NCBI GenBank assembly: GCA_032988165.1
Contig: JANTQF010000411.1
Location: 1-28,821, forward strand
DNA: 28,821 nt
DNA from: Emmonsiellopsis sp. PD_33
Taxonomy: Eukaryota; Ascomycota; Eurotiomycetes; Onygenales; Ajellomycetaceae
Reading direction: 5' to 3'
A program made the translations under genes and the position numbers. Numbering within the stretch: the stretch's first letter is position 1; every line of letters begins with the position of its first letter. Shown piece by piece: positions 20,320 to 28,821 of the stretch. The notes under the pieces were generated by a model. The model made no database searches, was not told the origin of the DNA, and worked only from the letters and a program-made list of their open reading frames with translations.

Positions 20320-20903
20320 TATATTCGCCCTGTGCCATCTAATTGTTCTGGTGAAATATTGTTTCCTTTGCGAGCTTTGTATAACTGTAAATTAGTGAGG
20401 TAGGCATTTTTATGATCCAAATTTATTTCCAGATACGACAGGGTTTCTTTTCGTTTGCTCAAGTTATGCTACTCCGTAGATATAAACACATGGTGATCAA
20501 GCTCCCATGAGCTTCTTGTTTGTCTGGGTAACAAGTGCTGGAGAAAGGGACAAAATTAAAAGCCCTACAGAAGGATACTACAGGTTTTCAGCCATGGAAG
20601 ATGTAAACCGAGCACAAGAAACCCGGGGTCCAAGTTGGCGACGGCGGACTGCACATATGGTTGTCCCGGTCACCGTAGTCCGCTCCACCAGACTCGGAGG
20701 AAGCTGACGTCGGAGCTCAATCAACCATCTTAATACCATCAATATCGTTCCCATCAATGCTCATCAACTTGCGCCATACACTAGTGATCTGAAATGCCAT
20801 GTCCCCAATAGCGTCACCTCAATAATCCTGCCACAATACCCCCTCCCTCAAACGTCCCCCGGTGGATCTCCGTCCTCGCAGGACACCACCATTCCGCCCA
20901 ACC
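20320..20903. other. Intergenic between NAD kinase and TRS31
   Basis: Same-strand spacer holding the NAD kinase 3' flank and the TRS31 promoter and leader. The last 130 bases before the TRS31 ATG are C-rich (aataccccctccctcaaacg, attccgcccaacc), as in many fungal leaders. The open frame 20507-20707 has no recognisable features. Confidence 0.5.
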
Positions 20904-21786
20904 ATGTCCTCCCCCGCAAAACACAACCATGTCTCCTCCACAAGCACAGTCCTGAGCAGCAGCGCCGGAGCCCTACAAGAAAAGCATCGTGTGCAAAGCA
21001 TATCGCAGCCCCCAACGGGCCTCCGTGTGCCATCGAACAAAAAGACCATTTACGACCGCAATCTCAATCGAAGCCGCAATGCGGAGCTTAGCAAGGCTAG
21101 CTTCGCATACCTCTTTTCGGAGATGGTCACGTATGCACAGCGGCGGGTGACGGGTATACAAGATCTAGAGCGACGGTACGTTGAAATGCTGCCTATAAAC
21201 CCATATCCGTGCCTATCGCCCGACGACACCCATTCTCTACAACCAGCTTCGCCTTGGCCACCCAACTAACAAACCCACCAAACCTCACAGACTAAACGAA
21301 CAAGGCTATCCCCTTGGCCTCCGCCTCCTCGACCTTCTCCTCTACCGCTCGCTCCCTGGCTCCTCCTCGTCAGGCGGCCTCACATCTTCCTCATCATCCT
21401 CCGGCACCCAACCCAACCGACCCCTCCGCATCCTCCCGCTTCTCCAATTAATCCACGGCCCGCTATGGCGCCTCCTATTCTCCCGCCCCGCAGATGCTCT
21501 AGAACATTCAGTATCCCCCTCGACTCCAAACGAGTACATGATCACCGATAATGACCCGCTGGTCAATACGTATATCTCCGTACCGCGGGAGATGAACATG
21601 TTAAATTGCGCGGCGTATGTGGCGGGGATTATTGAAGGGGTTTGTGACGGGTGTGGGTTTGAAGCCAAGGTTTCAGCGCATAATCAGGGGAACGAGATGT
21701 GGCCGAGCCGGACTGTGTTTTTGGTGAGGTTTGGCGAGAGCGTGATGGAAAGAGAGAAGATGCTGGAGAGGGCTGGGATTAAGTAA
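20904..21786 (+). CDS. TRS31: TRAPP complex subunit Trs31/TRAPPC5
   Basis: A Bet3-family core subunit of the TRAPP tethering complexes, which act as exchange factors for Rab GTPases at the ER-Golgi and Golgi. Two exons (20904-21175, 21291-21786) around a 115-bp intron give 255 aa. After a Ser-rich N-terminal extension of about 45 residues comes the conserved segment: IYDRNLNRSRNAELSKASFA, FSEMVTYAQRR, then LNEQGYPLGLRLLDLLLYR. A Ser/Gly-rich insert (SSSSGG ... SSSSSSG) separates this from the second conserved half, with MITDNDPLVNTYISVP, LNCAAYVAGIIEGV, GFEAKVSAH and the ending WPSRTVFLVRF. The insert makes it longer than the yeast-type core and appears typical of filamentous fungi. The ATG at 20904 is the first in frame. 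No defects seen. Confidence 0.94.
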
Positions 21787-23332
21787 ATGGATTTTTATGA
21801 CTTTTTGTGTATTGGGGTGTTATGCGTTTCTTATTTATTCTTTTTCTTTGCTTTCTATCTACTAGCGTCCCCAGTGGTCTGTTCCCTTCTATTATCGTCC
21901 GTATATCATCCTCCTCTTTTATTCTTTTTGACCGGGGTCCCCCCATTCCTAAAGATTGAGAGGTCATGGAGATTAGAGTCTTGCTGGTTACTGCTGTCAT
22001 ATTTTGAGCAGACGGCGTTTTGGCTTGGATTTTACACTGCTTGGGCTGGCCAGGGCGAAATAAAGTCGAGAAAGATTATTTATATCATATATACGGTTAC
22101 CGAGGACAGAAACTAAAATTCTCATCCCAATCCATCCCAATCCATCCCTATTCCTTTCCATCTCTATTTTTGTGCTGTGGAGATTTAAAGGCCACGTACT
22201 TGATGGCTCTACCATCACCCACGTCATTTTGCAAGCCACAACGAGAACAGTATGCCTATTGTCGGATTGTCATTTGGATGCATGACACAGCTAACTAGGT
22301 TACTACCAACTGACTAAGCAATATTATTGATGTTTAGCTTTAAATGAGAGAACGAGAAGATTGATATCTGTAGCCTTACTTTTCTCTCATTTGTCTGGCA
22401 TAACTGTGGGTTTACACCTTTGCTAGACCACTTTGTGGACTATGTTGAAAAGGATTTATTTCGATAATTCATTATGCAAATTGGACAGATAACATAGGAT
22501 TTACCGTGACAGGTTGTCCTTAACGTCTCTTTCCATTCAGCTGCTTGAATAGATTGTTCCTTTTCTCATGGAACTACGATGAGGGGAGAAACTCGTTTGG
22601 TGATCTGGCAGTAAATCAGTCCTGCTCAGACGTTTTTGAGTTTTCCTAGGGGCATATCACATATTAGCTAGGATAGTAGGCATCTCACTGCCTGTTAATA
22701 TTTAAGAAGCCATGTAATGCCCCGAAAAAAATATCACGAATGGTTGTATAAATCACTGTAATGATGGCGTGGCCCCCTTGCTATTTTAATTAGACCACCT
22801 ATTTTCCACAAAATGTGTCATGAATTTTGAAAATATCAGCCCATTTTATCGAAGGAACTATGTTATTAGCACCCACAGCACAATGGCTACATCAATACTT
22901 CCTCCGCCTTGTTGCTGACAATTTGTACAACTTCAAGCACATGACGTTATTCTGGAAGAGTCATGGAATATCTGTGGAAGGCCGAGGCGGAACGCACGGA
23001 TGCTCGACCCACATTTACCCCAGCCCAGGGTCCACAAAAATGGCGTGTCACTGGCTTAAGCTTATTCCACTAGCTTCCTTGGCATTCAATTGTTCTAACC
23101 ACCACAATATAGATCGCTATCCGGCGCTTCCTAAAGTCACTTTCACCCACCTAACATCCTTCGTGAGTCTTTCTTACTTTAGGATACGTCATAGGATTAA
23201 CGGTAAGTAATACTTAAGGAAGTATTTATCTCTCATCAACTATCCGCTCTTTTCTATCTCCCCCCATTGCCTGTTTTTCTTCTTCTGTCTCCAAAAATGT
23301 GTCTCTAGTTCCGGAGACGACTAGAAGAAAGA
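21787..23332. other. 1.5-kb intergenic region
   Basis: Between two plus-strand genes. The first part is the TRS31 3' flank, rich in T/C. A 10-bp unit (TCCATCCCAA-like) is repeated three times at 22121-22150. From about 22300 to 22860 the sequence is AT-richer, with no coding signal. The 127-codon open frame at 22827-23210 has no recognisable features and I do not accept it as a gene. The last 130 bp before 23333 are pyrimidine-rich and probably the next gene's promoter/leader. Confidence 0.5.
22121..22150. repeat. 10-bp tandem repeat, three copies
   Basis: The unit TC(C/A)ATCCCAA occurs three times, the last ending in TA instead of AA. Short slippage-type repeat in non-coding DNA. Confidence 0.7.
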
Positions 23333-24361
23333 ATGGCGCGCTCGAGTCCAAATAGATCACGCACTAACACATTGTCGTCCTCGGCTACCATTTCTCCTCC
23401 TCCTCGTGCTTCTCATTCCCCTACTCCCGAGACCAATTCCCGCCATACCCCCCCGGCACCCCTCCCTTCCTACTCTACTACCGCTGATCCTCCTGCATAT
23501 AATACCGATGCCCGCCCACCTCCATACAGCAATTCTACCCTCCATCCGGTCCCTCAAGCACAGCACTCCACGGGCTCCGATCACCCACCGCCTCCATACC
23601 CATACGAGGCTCAACTCTCCGACGCCCCAGCGAGATCAGGAACACTACTACCAACCTATCAGCTAGAGTCCATTCCGGTTGATTCTGATTTTTTTTGTCA
23701 TCATGACCGGCTCAGAAATGCGCATATAGCGAGCGCTGCTCATCGCAGGAACAGAACCGGAAGCAACTGGATATTCGCGGATAGCACGGATAGAATGTCA
23801 TTGTCAGGTGGCTTGCCGCGGAGTAATCAGAATAATAGAAGACGGTAACTAAAATCTCCTTTCTCGTCTACTCCTGCCCCAGGATACAAAAAGCCCGTAT
23901 ACCATTCATCTATGATAATAACTCCACCTTCCAGACAACCATCCGAAGAACCGGACGTCATAATGGGCCGTGGGGAAGAGTGGCTTTATGGCTCCGGGGG
24001 GCCAACATCGGCAACGAATACTCCTAAACCAAGCAGGCTAGTGGGAACTAGCAGCAGCAGCAGCACGCCTTCACAACAGCGACCAGCGGGCAGAACATTA
24101 GGAACCAGCAGCAGTGTGTCGGCACCTTCAGAACAGCAACCAGCAGAAACCCAACAACAACAGACGGATGTTGTTGGGGAATCATCATCATCTTCTTCAG
24201 CATCTTCATCCATCCAGCGAGTACAATACCGCGACGGCAATAACAACCTAGTCCAGGAGATTCACTATCATCATCACTATTATCATCCGTATCATCCGTA
24301 TCATCCTGGTAATGGTAATGATAATGGCAACGGCGACGGTACGGATGGTGGGGAGGTTTAA
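23333..24361 (+). CDS. Disordered protein with three PPxY motifs and a His-rich tail
   Basis: Unrecognised family. Exon 1 (23333-23844) and exon 2 (23935-24361) join in phase across a 90-bp intron (gtaact..ccttccag), giving 312 aa. Without this join there are two separate frames (171 aa, and 149 aa from ATG 23912). Residues 20-90 are Pro/Ser-rich and hold PPAY (53-56), PPPY (62-65) and PPPY (86-89), the motif bound by WW domains such as those of the Nedd4/Rsp5 ubiquitin ligases; LPTY at 106-109 is similar. A more ordered-looking stretch at 140-165 includes SNWIFADSTDRMSLSGGLPR. Exon 2 encodes Ser- and Gln-rich low complexity and then a His/Tyr tract (HYHHHYYHPYHPYHP, about 280-295). No membrane segment or signal peptide. 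A role as a ubiquitin-ligase adaptor is inference only. Confidence 0.6.
24281..24306 (+). repeat. 9-bp coding tandem repeat (YHP units)
   Basis: TATCATCCG is repeated three times, the last copy differing in its final base, and encodes Tyr-His-Pro repeats in the tail of the PPxY protein. Because the unit is a multiple of three, length changes would keep the frame. Confidence 0.8.
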
Positions 24362-25120
24362 CGCCGGCGGTGACGAGGACAAAAAGACGATTATGATGAT
24401 ATAGAAGAGGAGGAGGAGAGGCAGCAGCAGTAACAGCGATAACAAGAATAAGTCCGCAACAGAGTTTCCTTCAACGTTGTTAGTTAAAGGCGTATCTGAG
24501 GAATTCATTGCCATTATGAGCTCCATGTTTATGTTTGCTTATTCGCAAGTTACTACATACTCCTCTACCTATCAACTACACTGTCATATATCATCATGTC
24601 AAAATCTGGTAGAAGGACTGCTTCCATGTTGGACTTCTATCATATTAGTTCACTCTCTGAAATTTTAGCCTTCTGTTTCTTGAAACATCTCATCAATACT
24701 TTCTTTTCTAATCATATACATCTTTCTCCCCTGCTACATTACAGGAATCTTTCCCACATTTACTTCCTAACTTTAACAAGAAACTAACTCTTTGGGGTGT
24801 ACATTCAAGGGCATGGTATTAACAAAACAGCTTTGTTAAAAAGAGGGTCATCTAGTCATCGCTAAAACAGGAAAGGAAATACATTAAATGAATGACTCTT
24901 CATATGCCTCCTCTCATCCCATTCGTTAATCCCCCCCTTCTAGGGTCCCTTGCATTATACCACTTTAGGGAGAGACGTAAGAAAAGGAAGGAAAAAATAA
25001 AGGGGAGGTGGCGTGAACATAAACACACAAAGCAATATTCGAAGATATATCAAAGGAACGACAGCAAAACGAGCGAAAGAACGACGATAAAAGAGTTAAA
25101 AAGAAAAAAAGATGACAGAT
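24362..25120. other. Intergenic between convergent 3' ends
   Basis: 760 bp between the stop of the plus-strand PPxY gene and the stop of the small minus-strand gene. It starts with purine-rich low complexity (aagaggaggaggagaggcag) and becomes AT-richer. The open frames 24477-24668 and 24596-24787 show no protein features. Probably two 3' untranslated regions facing each other. Confidence 0.5.
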
Positions 25121-25699
25121 CTAGATCCGTTCCAAACGACGCAACAGATCATCACAACTTGGTAAATCCTGACCCCTTTCCCCAATTGCAAGCACATTCC
25201 ACGGCCCCTGACGAATTGGCTCTTCTAGGAATCGTTGCATACCAAACGACAAGGCATCCTTATCATCCAATTGAGGTGTAGCACGTCCCCGTGGATTGGT
25301 AGAGCCGGTCTGGCTGGAGCATGTGGCCCTGTTGGAGGAGATATCTTGCTCAGATGGGGCTGAGTGGGCATGGCCAGGATGGGTTGGTGAGGCTGGGGCG
25401 GTGGAAGATGGTTGGATCTTGGGCTTTGGTTGCTGTTCGGATGTATAGTTTAGCATGTGGTGATGATTGAAGAGGTGTAAGATGGGGAGTGGTGGGTGAT
25501 TTGAAAGGGGACTGGTGGAGGCCAAATGTCTATGGGGAAAGTGAAAGGAGAAGTAGGTGAATGAATAATCGATCCAATATACCTCCATCAAGGCCTCATT
25601 ACTGCCAGTGCGCTTTCTCGGAGAAGGGTCTTGTGCGCCCCCCTGAGTAGATGTGGTACTCTTTTCTGTAGGCGGTTGGGGAGTGGTTTGGTTTGTCAT
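25121..25699 (-). CDS. Small hypothetical protein, 142 aa
   Basis: Unrecognised. Exon 1 25583-25699 and exon 2 25121-25432 join in phase 0 across a 150-bp intron (donor gtatat, acceptor cgaacag, with a CTAAAC branch-like site about 18 bases before the acceptor). The unspliced frame stays open through the intron (192 aa from the same ATG), so both forms are possible, but the intron part (YSFTYFSFHFPHRH...) looks non-coding. The N-terminal third is polar (Thr, Gln, Pro) with the basic SPRKRTGSNEALME. The C-terminal 45 residues look the most protein-like: DDKDALSFGMQRFLEEP, GPWNVLAIGERGQDLPSCDD and LLRRLERI. No membrane segment. It could be a short conserved Pezizomycotina protein; function unknown. 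Confidence 0.55.
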   Translation of the reverse strand: MTNQTTPQPPTEKSTTSTQGGAQDPSPRKRTGSNEALMEVYWIDYSFTYFSFHFPHRHLASTSPLSNHPPLPILHLFNHHHMLNYTSEQQPKPKIQPSSTAPASPTHPGHAHSAPSEQDISSNRATCSSQTGSTNPRGRATPQLDDKDALSFGMQRFLEEPIRQGPWNVLAIGERGQDLPSCDDLLRRLERI

Positions 25700-26097
25700 T
25701 TTGGCTTGATGGTTCAAGTTGACCGAGAATAGACAGGTGTAGGAAAAACAGCTGGGGGTAATCTAGAGAGTATACCGATGGGCAATAAGTAGAGAAGATA
25801 ATGTGAGAGGATTCCACCACTGCTAGTAGCAATCGAATTGAAAGTAGAAACAAGATGGTGTCCATGATTTCAATGCAACAACTGGGGGGTTTATATATTT
25901 CCCCCTGAAGGGGCCATAAGGCAAGAAAACGGTCGAAACCCCCCTTTCCTCATACCTAATCGCATGGTGAGGCATATCCCATACATTCAAGTAGAAAAGG
26001 GTGACCAGAGTTCGACTGAAGATCCTTCCCTATTTTGACCAACCCGGGCCCTGATGGAAGCTGCGCCCCACTGTTTTTTCCAAAGCTGACAACCTTG

Positions 26098-26151
26098 GCT
26101 CTGCAGTTCTGCGGCTCTGCGGTTTTGCGGTTCTGCAGTTCTGCGGCTCTG
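26098..26151. repeat. 8-bp minisatellite, about 6.75 copies
   Basis: The unit G(C/T)TCTGC(G/A) is repeated head to tail: GCTCTGCA, GTTCTGCG, GCTCTGCG, GTTTTGCG, GTTCTGCA, GTTCTGCG and a partial GCTCTG. Copies differ only by transitions. It lies in the divergent promoter region about 600 bp before the MFAP1 start. Confidence 0.9.
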
Positions 26152-26706
26152 AAAGGATGTGGTTGGACAGAACTAACTTATTAAAGAATAACCGGATAAG
26201 GCTGCGGGTGAGCTAGATATCTATCATTTTTAGCCGTGCAAATGAGCTTTCCGGTCCCCGAGTAGATTGCTCTGAACTGGCCCAGAAATAATTTAGGGTC
26301 ATAACCATGAAATCGGTGGTCGAAATAATGGCAGAATCTTGCGTGGTGTCTTGCATGGCGAAGCACACAGCTGGTTGGTTGGTGACCCAGACCCCAGAGG
26401 AAGAGTCGCGACCATCAGGATGGTGAGATGAACCCTGTTCTTTGGATCTTCTATCATGGACTGTTACGGTGACCGGCACTTGAGTTGACAAGTAGCTAGA
26501 TTCCCCACCCAACGTTGAGAGGAAGCCAATGCCAAGACTTCAGATCCGGAAAATATCTTCTCCGACATTCCCCAAGAAAATGCGACAAGCTGATCACCTC
26601 AAAGCAATACTGCCAAATGACATAGTTCCTCACATTACCTCCCCCATCTCCACCGTCCCTCTTTGCTTCCGTAACCTTTCTTCCCATCCGTACACCTCTA
26701 TCCATT

Positions 26707-26724
26707 ATGACCCCCGCCCAATAA
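26707..26724 (+). other. Minimal upstream ORF (5 codons) in the MFAP1 leader
   Basis: ATG ACC CCC GCC CAA TAA encodes MTPAQ and ends 23 bases before the MFAP1 start codon. A uORF this short and close could lower translation of the main frame by reducing reinitiation. Whether it lies in the mature leader depends on the transcription start, which I cannot see. Confidence 0.4.
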
Positions 26725-26747
26725 ATCCACAGCCACTCCACACCACG

Positions 26748-28259
26748 ATGCCGCCGCCCCAAGCCTTCTCCTCCCGCGGCCGCATGACGGCGAATCCAGT
26801 GCGGCCGCAACGCTATCGACCAGGAAAGCCAGTCGCCGAAGAGCCCTCTTCGGAGGAGGAAGAGGAAGACGAAGACGAAGATGAGGAGGTGGAACGGCGC
26901 AGAGAACAGGAAAGACTCCGTCGACAACAGCATAGAGCTCCCCCTCCGAAGGCGTCTTCGTTCCCCGCCGGCGCAGCTTCGAAGATCACGAGTGGTGTGA
27001 AAGGTGTGAAGCTGGAAGAGGAGGAGGATGAGGATGAGGCGGGCTTTGTTACTGAGGAGGAAGAGGAGGAGGAGGAACGAGAAACTAAGAAAGTGACGGA
27101 GCGACGGGTACAAGGGGATGAGGATCAGGATGCCGAAAGCGAGGAGGAAAGCGAGGAAGAGGAGAGCTCTGAAGAGGAGGAGTCGAGTTCGGAAGATGAA
27201 GCGCCCAGAAGGGTATTGCTCAGACCTACGTTTATCAAAAAGGGCGACCGGAAAGAAAGCGCCGGCGCGAATGGCCAGGGTACACGCATCTCTTCAACGG
27301 ATCCGGCTGGAGAGGAGGCGGCGGATATCGCGCTAAGGAAGGAAAAGGCGGACATGTTAATTCGGGATCAGCTGGAGAAGGAGGCTGCCGAAAGACTGGC
27401 TGGGAAGAAATCGTGGGATGACGACGACAACGTGGAGGGTGTCGATGAAGAACACATCGACGACACAGACGGAGTCGACCCGGCGGCGGAACTTGCGGCA
27501 TGGAAACTTCGCGAGCTGAAGCGCGTTAAGCGTGAGCGTGAAGCTATCGAGCTTGCCGAGAAAGAACGCGAGGAAATTGAGCGCCGACGAAACCTCACCG
27601 CCGAAGAACGCGAGCGTGAAGACCGTGAGTTTATTTCGAAACAGAAAGAGGAACGCGAGTCGGGGAGGGGGAAGGCTGGGTTTATGCAAAGATACTTTCA
27701 CAAGGGTGCTTTCTTCCAACCTGAAGCTGAAGAGAAGGGGCTGGACCGTCGCGATCTCATGGGCAGCCGGTTCGTGGATGAGATCAAGAATCGGGAAGCT
27801 TTGCCGCAATATCTACAAGTCAGAGATGCGACCAAGATTGGCAGAAAGGGAAGATCCAAGTATCGTGATTTGAGGACGGAAGATACGGGCCGCTGGGGAG
27901 TTGATGGCTATAACCGCCCTGTCACGGCGAATAATGCCGCACGATTTGGCATCACCGATGAACGGTTCATGCCTGATCAACGTGAAGGGGATCGGGGTAC
28001 GCCATCCGGCCCGACTGGCGCCAATTCCAGTGCAGTCAGAGAGCGGCCACGGCCAAGACAACGGTCACGGTCAAGATCTAGATCCAGATCGCGCTCGCCA
28101 GTACGGTCACAACGGCGCTCACCGTCCCGATCACGCTCCCCGTCGAGGTCACCACGGCGCAGGGATCGGTATCGGGACGAGGATAGATCTAGGAGGAAAC
28201 GGAGTCCGTCACCCTACTCCGGCCGTGATAAACGTCGCCGGGTAGATTCGGTGGCGTAG
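26748..28259 (+). CDS. MFAP1-like spliceosomal B-complex protein
   Basis: MFAP1 is a nuclear splicing factor of the spliceosomal B complex that binds Prp38; Spp381 is a likely yeast counterpart. Single exon, 503 aa. I place the start at 26748 (ATGCCGCCGC), just before the family N-terminus MTANPVRPQRYRPGK, although the frame stays open upstream. Residues 33-50 and 95-150 are long acidic Glu/Asp/Ser runs. A charged helical, probably coiled-coil region covers about 190-305 (LAAWKLRELKRVKREREAIE). The signature block is at 309-323, KAGFMQRYFHKGAFF, followed by the DRRDLMGSRF and ALPQYLQVRDATKIGRKGRS segments that correspond to the conserved MFAP1 C-terminus. The last 70 residues are an Arg-Ser repeat tail (SRSRSRSRSRSPVRSQRRSP) with a bipartite-like nuclear signal near KRRRVDS. 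The RS tail is not part of the human protein as I recall it. Confidence 0.95.
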   Translation: MPPPQAFSSRGRMTANPVRPQRYRPGKPVAEEPSSEEEEEDEDEDEEVERRREQERLRRQQHRAPPPKASSFPAGAASKITSGVKGVKLEEEEDEDEAGFVTEEEEEEEERETKKVTERRVQGDEDQDAESEEESEEEESSEEEESSSEDEAPRRVLLRPTFIKKGDRKESAGANGQGTRISSTDPAGEEAADIALRKEKADMLIRDQLEKEAAERLAGKKSWDDDDNVEGVDEEHIDDTDGVDPAAELAAWKLRELKRVKREREAIELAEKEREEIERRRNLTAEEREREDREFISKQKEERESGRGKAGFMQRYFHKGAFFQPEAEEKGLDRRDLMGSRFVDEIKNREALPQYLQVRDATKIGRKGRSKYRDLRTEDTGRWGVDGYNRPVTANNAARFGITDERFMPDQREGDRGTPSGPTGANSSAVRERPRPRQRSRSRSRSRSRSPVRSQRRSPSRSRSPSRSPRRRDRYRDEDRSRRKRSPSPYSGRDKRRRVDSVA

Positions 28260-28616
28260 ATGGCAATCTTTCTCAGGTTTTGAGGCTTTGATTTGGCGTT
28301 TGCATTCTACGGAGTCTGGTTTGATTCTCGTCTAGCCTGTGCTTGTCAAATTTGGCATGTATTATATGATACCGGATCTTGTTTAATCGACTTGCTCATT
28401 TTGCTATTTTGTCGATATTTTGATCCTTCACCTCAATGGCGCTGTACCCTTTCGGTAGTTCCAAGCATTTGTCCTTATCTCCTTGTAGGTATGAAATATC
28501 GACTATACACTTCCACATCGCCAACCAAGCTATACAACGGCACCTTAACATGCAGCACGACAGCCGGATCAAATATTCCTTACAACAACACTCTTCCACC
28601 ACAACCCCCCCCTGCT
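28260..28616. other. Intergenic between convergent genes
   Basis: The 3' flanks of MFAP1 (plus) and of the partial minus-strand gene at the right edge. T-rich after the MFAP1 stop, then mixed. The open frames 28396-28602 (minus) and 28436-28753 (plus) show no protein features. Confidence 0.5.
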
Positions 28617-28821
28617 TTAAAAGCCTACTTCAGCTTCATTATCCTCCCCCACCCCTCCACCCCACAAAGCCTCAACATATCCCACCCAACCGCCCTTCTT
28701 TTCCGTCTTCTTTCCGATGCCAAAAGTTTCACGGGGTCGAAATGGCGCCATGAAGGGAGCAGAAACGGTGCTCTGCAGTTGCAATGCAGCACCCGTACCG
28801 GTAACGGTGAGGTTCTTGAAA
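28617..28821 (-). CDS. Partial 3' end of a minus-strand gene, truncated by the window edge
   Basis: The minus strand is open from the right edge (codons from 28820) to a TAA at 28617-28619, giving the last 67 residues of a protein. It reads as plausible coding sequence: NLTVTGTGAALQLQSTVSAP, FMAPFRPRETFGIGKK, KKGGWVGYVEALWGG, ending NEAEVGF. The Gly/Thr/Ala-rich beginning and the WVGYVEALW stretch could be structured. I do not recognise the family, and the upstream part is outside the window. Codon use and the clean stop favour a real gene over chance. Confidence 0.65.
   Translation of the reverse strand, partial: FKNLTVTGTGAALQLQSTVSAPFMAPFRPRETFGIGKKTEKKGGWVGYVEALWGGGVGEDNEAEVGF

Larger units (their letters stand above)
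25700..26747. other. Divergent intergenic region, small hypothetical gene / MFAP1
   Basis: About 1 kb between divergent starts. It contains the 8-bp tandem repeat at 26098-26151 and, from about 26640, a C/T-rich MFAP1 leader with a minimal upstream open frame at 26707-26724. The MFAP1 reading frame is open back to 26529, but family similarity begins only at the ATG at 26748. No other gene is supported. Confidence 0.55.

Noticed and set aside
20819..21265. Minus-strand open frames opposite TRS31 exon 1
   Set aside because: They are shadows of the TRS31 coding region, which has clear family motifs on the plus strand.
23357..23666. Alternative-frame ORFs inside exon 1 of the PPxY gene
   Set aside because: Low-complexity shadows (Pro/Leu- and Gly/Arg-rich) caused by the C-rich coding sequence.
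26529..26747. N-terminal extension of MFAP1 from upstream in-frame ATGs
   Set aside because: The extension has no family similarity and is CT-rich like a leader; the conserved N-terminus begins right after 26748.
26496..27113. 205-codon minus-strand open frame
   Set aside because: It lies opposite MFAP1; the long leucine/phenylalanine runs are the antisense of its Glu/Asp/Lys-rich codons.
1..28821. tRNA genes, rRNA or CRISPR arrays
   Set aside because: I looked by eye for GGTTCGANTCC-type B boxes and for regularly spaced repeats and saw none; a tRNAscan run would be more reliable.

Overview
This window is nuclear DNA from a filamentous ascomycete (Pezizomycotina). Eurotiomycetes, Onygenales- or Eurotiales-like, is my best guess. 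The reasons are short GT..AG introns of about 60-150 bases, pyrimidine-rich leaders before start codons, no bacterial-type operons, and proteins typical of these fungi. I had no database, so names rest on recognised motifs and family knowledge, and exon joins were worked out by hand from splice signals and reading phase.

Left part (1-6276). Three genes lie in tandem on the minus strand. Nearest the left edge is a nine-exon glyoxalase II (hydroxyacylglutathione hydrolase) with two in-frame starts, the longer adding a mitochondrial-type presequence. Upstream of it is the four-exon pre-rRNA processing endonuclease Las1, with an intact RHxxxH HEPN motif. Next is a single-exon 404-aa disordered protein of unknown function.

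Middle (6277-16326). About 10 kb holds no gene I can support, although base composition is balanced and not like AT-rich transposon remains. It contains promoter-like pyrimidine tracts on the plus strand, a cluster of short inverted repeats near 9.3 kb, and small tandem repeats. It could be an extended regulatory domain for the 404-aa gene, a long non-coding RNA locus, or lineage-specific sequence.

Right part (16327-28821). An F-box protein gene (minus) and an NAD kinase gene (plus) diverge from a 726-bp region that carries an MCB-like palindrome and a Gcn4/CpcA-type site. Downstream on the plus strand are the TRAPP subunit Trs31/TRAPPC5 and a two-exon disordered protein with three PPxY motifs. 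A small minus-strand gene of unknown function follows, then the spliceosomal protein MFAP1 with an RS-rich tail (plus). The right edge cuts the 3' end of another minus-strand gene.

The recognised genes are housekeeping functions (methylglyoxal detoxification, rRNA processing, NADP supply, vesicle tethering, splicing) and do not form a pathway cluster. I found no rRNA, tRNA, CRISPR array or intact transposon. The most unusual things are the gene-poor 10-kb block, the dual-start glyoxalase II, an apparent pair of compensating frameshifts near the NAD kinase N-terminus, and the PPxY protein.
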